From assembly GCA_964500965.1 (NCBI GenBank), contig CAZCQZ010000013.1, positions 1-44,630 of the forward strand: a stretch of 44,630 nucleotides of DNA. Direction: 5' to 3'. The stretch comes from JAISGQ01 sp964500965 (lineage in GTDB: Bacteria > Bacillota > Clostridia > Oscillospirales > Acutalibacteraceae). A program made the position numbers and the translations under genes. Shown one piece after another: positions 42,723 through 44,630 of the stretch. The notes beneath the pieces are model-generated. The model saw nothing but the letters and a program-made list of their open reading frames with translations, was not told the origin of the DNA and ran no database searches. Within the stretch, counting starts at the first letter, position 1. Each line of letters begins with the position of its first letter.

Positions 42723-43792
42723 AAAGAAAAATCGTGCTTGAAGACGGCACGGAATACTACGGAGAGGGCTTTGGCGACAACTCCGTTGACAGAGTTTGCG
42801 AGCTGGTGTTCAACACCGCAATGGCAGGCTATCAGGAGGTTATCTCCGACCCGGCATACGCTCAGAAGATGGTCGTTATGACCTATCCTCTCATCGGCAA
42901 CTACGGTATGGCGGACGACGATTTTGAAACAAGAATCCCCGATATTGCCGCTCTTGTCACAAGAGAATACAACGATTATCCCAGTAACTTCAGATACACA
43001 AAAACCCTTTCCGAAATTCTTGAGGAATGTGAAATTCCCGGTCTTTCCGGAGTTGACACCAGAAAGCTTACAAAGCGTATTCGTGACGGCGGCTCTTGCA
43101 GAGCGCTTATAACAAACGCAGAAACCCCCATTGAGGAAGCTCTTGCCACTATTGCGGCAACTCCCGTTCCGGAAACTCCCGTTCCCTTTGTAAGCTGTCG
43201 CAAGCGTTGGTACTCACGTACTTCAAACCACATTTACAATGTGGTTGCAATCGACCTGGGCATTAAGCTGAACATTATCCGCTGCTTAAACGCACGCGCC
43301 TGCAATGTTATTATCATGCCCTGGAACTCCACCGCCGAGGAAATCCTTGCCGCTCGTCCCGACGGCGTTGTAATTTCCAACGGTCCGGGCTGTCCGGAGG
43401 AGCTTCCGGAGGTTGTGGAAACCCTTAAAAATCTGCACGGCAAGCTTCCTATGCTGGGCATAGGCTTAGGTCATGAGCTGATTTGCCGTTCCTACGGTGC
43501 GGAAACCTACCGCCTTAAATGCGGCCGTTGCGGCAGTCACCCCATAAAGAACATCGAAACCGGCAAGGTTTATTCCGCCTGTCACAACCACACCCACGCC
43601 GTAAGTGCGGAAAGCCTTGAAAACACAGCTCTTACCGTCACCTACAAGGCTATTCACGAGGACATTGTTGAGGGTGTAAAATGCGAAGCGGATAAAGTCT
43701 TTTCCGTACAGTGCAACCCCGAAAGCGCACCCGGTCCTCACGACTGTGAGTTTATGTTTGACGAATTTATTTCCATAATCAAGAATAACTGA
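42707..43792 (+). CDS. carA: Carbamoyl phosphate synthase small subunit, glutaminase site degenerate
   Basis: 361 aa from an ATG behind AAAGGAAG. The N-terminal CPSase domain is normal (ELVFNTAMAGYQEVISDPAY, YPLIGNYG, GVDTRKLTKRIRDGG). The class I amidotransferase domain keeps its fold markers (SNGPGCPEE) but not its active site. The nucleophile position in the GICLGHQ motif is Gly253 (codon GGC, 43463-43465). The glutamine-binding Gln is Glu257. The NHGY/F loop reads NHTH (294-297). The catalytic His is Asn337 (AAC, 43715-43717) in VQCNPES, leaving only Glu339. The subunit should therefore bind CarB but not hydrolyse glutamine. The reading frame is intact and the gene is coupled to pyrC and carB, so it is not a simple pseudogene. 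Confidence 0.93.
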   Translation: MEISVKRKIVLEDGTEYYGEGFGDNSVDRVCELVFNTAMAGYQEVISDPAYAQKMVVMTYPLIGNYGMADDDFETRIPDIAALVTREYNDYPSNFRYTKTLSEILEECEIPGLSGVDTRKLTKRIRDGGSCRALITNAETPIEEALATIAATPVPETPVPFVSCRKRWYSRTSNHIYNVVAIDLGIKLNIIRCLNARACNVIIMPWNSTAEEILAARPDGVVISNGPGCPEELPEVVETLKNLHGKLPMLGIGLGHELICRSYGAETYRLKCGRCGSHPIKNIETGKVYSACHNHTHAVSAESLENTALTVTYKAIHEDIVEGVKCEADKVFSVQCNPESAPGPHDCEFMFDEFISIIKNN

Positions 43793-43814
43793 GCAAACGA
43801 AAGGAAGCGATAGT

Positions 43815-44630
43815 ATGCCTAAGCGCACAGATATACACAAAATACTCGTTATCGGCTCAGGTCCTATTGTTATCGGACAGGCTGCCGAATTTGACTACGC
43901 CGGCACGCAGGCGTGCCTTGCACTTAAAGAGGAGGGCTACGAGGTTGTTCTCTGCAACTCAAACCCTGCGACCATTATGACCGATACAACCATTGCCGAC
44001 AAGGTATATATGGAGCCGCTCAACCTTGAATACATGGCAAAGGTGCTTCGTTATGAGCGTCCCGACGCCATAATCCCCGGTATCGGCGGTCAGACCGGCT
44101 TAAATCTTGCAATGCAACTTGCGAAAAAAGGTATTCTCAACGAATGTCAGGTTGAGCTTTTGGGCACTTCCTGCGAAAGCATTGAGCGTGCCGAGGACAG
44201 AGAGCTGTTCAAGGAGCTTTGCGAGGAGCTTGGCGAGCCTGTGCTCCCCTCAATAATCACCCACTCCATGGAAGAAGCCATTGACGCGGCAAAGGAAATC
44301 GGCTATCCCGTTGTTCTCCGTCCTGCCTTTACCCTCGGCGGCACAGGCGGCGGCTTTGCGGACAATGAGGAGGAGCTTTGCGAGATAATGAAAAACGCCC
44401 TCAAGCTCTCCCCTGTTCATCAGGTTCTTGTGGAAAAGAGCATTAAGGGTTATAAAGAAATCGAATACGAAGTAATGCGCGACAAGGCAGACACGGCAAT
44501 CACCGTCTGCAACATGGAAAACTTCGACCCGGTAGGCGTTCACACCGGTGACTCAATTGTTGTCGCTCCCTGTCAGACCCTTACAAACAAGGAATGTGAG
44601 CTTCTTCGCGACAGCGCACTGCGCATTATC
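43815..44630 (+). CDS. carB: Carbamoyl phosphate synthase large subunit (partial, runs off window)
   Basis: 272 codons from the ATG are visible, 22 bp after carA and behind AAAGGAAGC; the family is about 1,070 aa. The N-terminal biotin-carboxylase-like domain and ATP-grasp are normal: KILVIGSGPIVIGQAAEFDY, SNPATIMTDT, PGIGGQTGLNLAMQL, LRPAFTLGGTGGGFADN and VEKSIKGYKEIEYEVMRD. It would make carbamoyl phosphate from bicarbonate, ammonia and 2 ATP, for pyrimidines and possibly arginine. Confidence 0.95.
   Translation, partial: MPKRTDIHKILVIGSGPIVIGQAAEFDYAGTQACLALKEEGYEVVLCNSNPATIMTDTTIADKVYMEPLNLEYMAKVLRYERPDAIIPGIGGQTGLNLAMQLAKKGILNECQVELLGTSCESIERAEDRELFKELCEELGEPVLPSIITHSMEEAIDAAKEIGYPVVLRPAFTLGGTGGGFADNEEELCEIMKNALKLSPVHQVLVEKSIKGYKEIEYEVMRDKADTAITVCNMENFDPVGVHTGDSIVVAPCQTLTNKECELLRDSALRII

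Overview
The window looks like a chromosomal segment of an anaerobic, endospore-forming Clostridia bacterium of the gut type (Oscillospirales/Ruminococcaceae-like). That placement is an inference. It rests on a SpoIIE sporulation phosphatase, a Firmicutes-style hisZ plus short-form hisG operon, AGGAGG-type ribosome binding sites, lipoproteins with short lipoboxes, many GTG/TTG starts and glycan-degrading enzymes. No taxonomic marker is present to settle it.

Layout. 1-83: the 5' half of a tRNA-Arg(CCT) behind a consensus promoter, with no recognisable 3' half. 364-6696: a GH3 glycosidase, spoIIE and, divergently, mltG. 6697-7255: a gene-free stretch rich in inverted repeats. 7256-11806: a multi-PAS diguanylate cyclase followed by a GH13 lipoprotein. 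12060-12550: a tandem array of two paralogous ~40-residue ORFs on the minus strand, interlocked with terminator-like hairpins read on the plus strand. 12574-17754: a large secreted CAP/BIG2/fibronectin-III protein. 18290-26178: a long minus-strand block (rimO, pgsA, an acidic protein, cysE, cysS, a PfkB sugar kinase, a DUF4380-like protein and a foldase-like lipoprotein). 26334-27938: a lipoprotein and a pyridoxamine-kinase-like gene. 28066-29820: a small accessory islet beside tRNA-Leu(GAG), with a ribbon-helix-helix/P-loop-kinase pair divergent from a HIRAN-domain gene across three operator-like repeats. 30000-33344: a MocR-type regulator shorter than its family, a small lipoprotein and a beta-propeller lipoprotein. 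33703-41173: a complete his operon (hisZ-G-D-C-B-H-A-F-IE). 41466-44630: a divergent pyrC-carA-carB pyrimidine operon; carB runs off the window.

How the genes fit together. The his and pyr operons leave one intergenic region from two near-consensus sigma-A promoters. CysE with CysS links cysteine synthesis to its use in translation. The diguanylate cyclase and the GH13 enzyme, and the GH3 enzyme, point to glycan use.

Main points of interest. (1) CarA has lost the glutaminase catalytic Cys (now Gly) and His (now Asn), as well as glutamine-contact residues, which suggests ammonia-dependent carbamoyl phosphate synthesis; HisH in the same window keeps its triad. (2) The 12.1-12.5 kb array carries small ORFs on one strand and conserved terminator hairpins on the other. 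(3) The operator-repeat islet with the HIRAN gene. (4) The interrupted tRNA-Arg. (5) A 56-nt palindromic repeat present twice, with a compensatory stem change.
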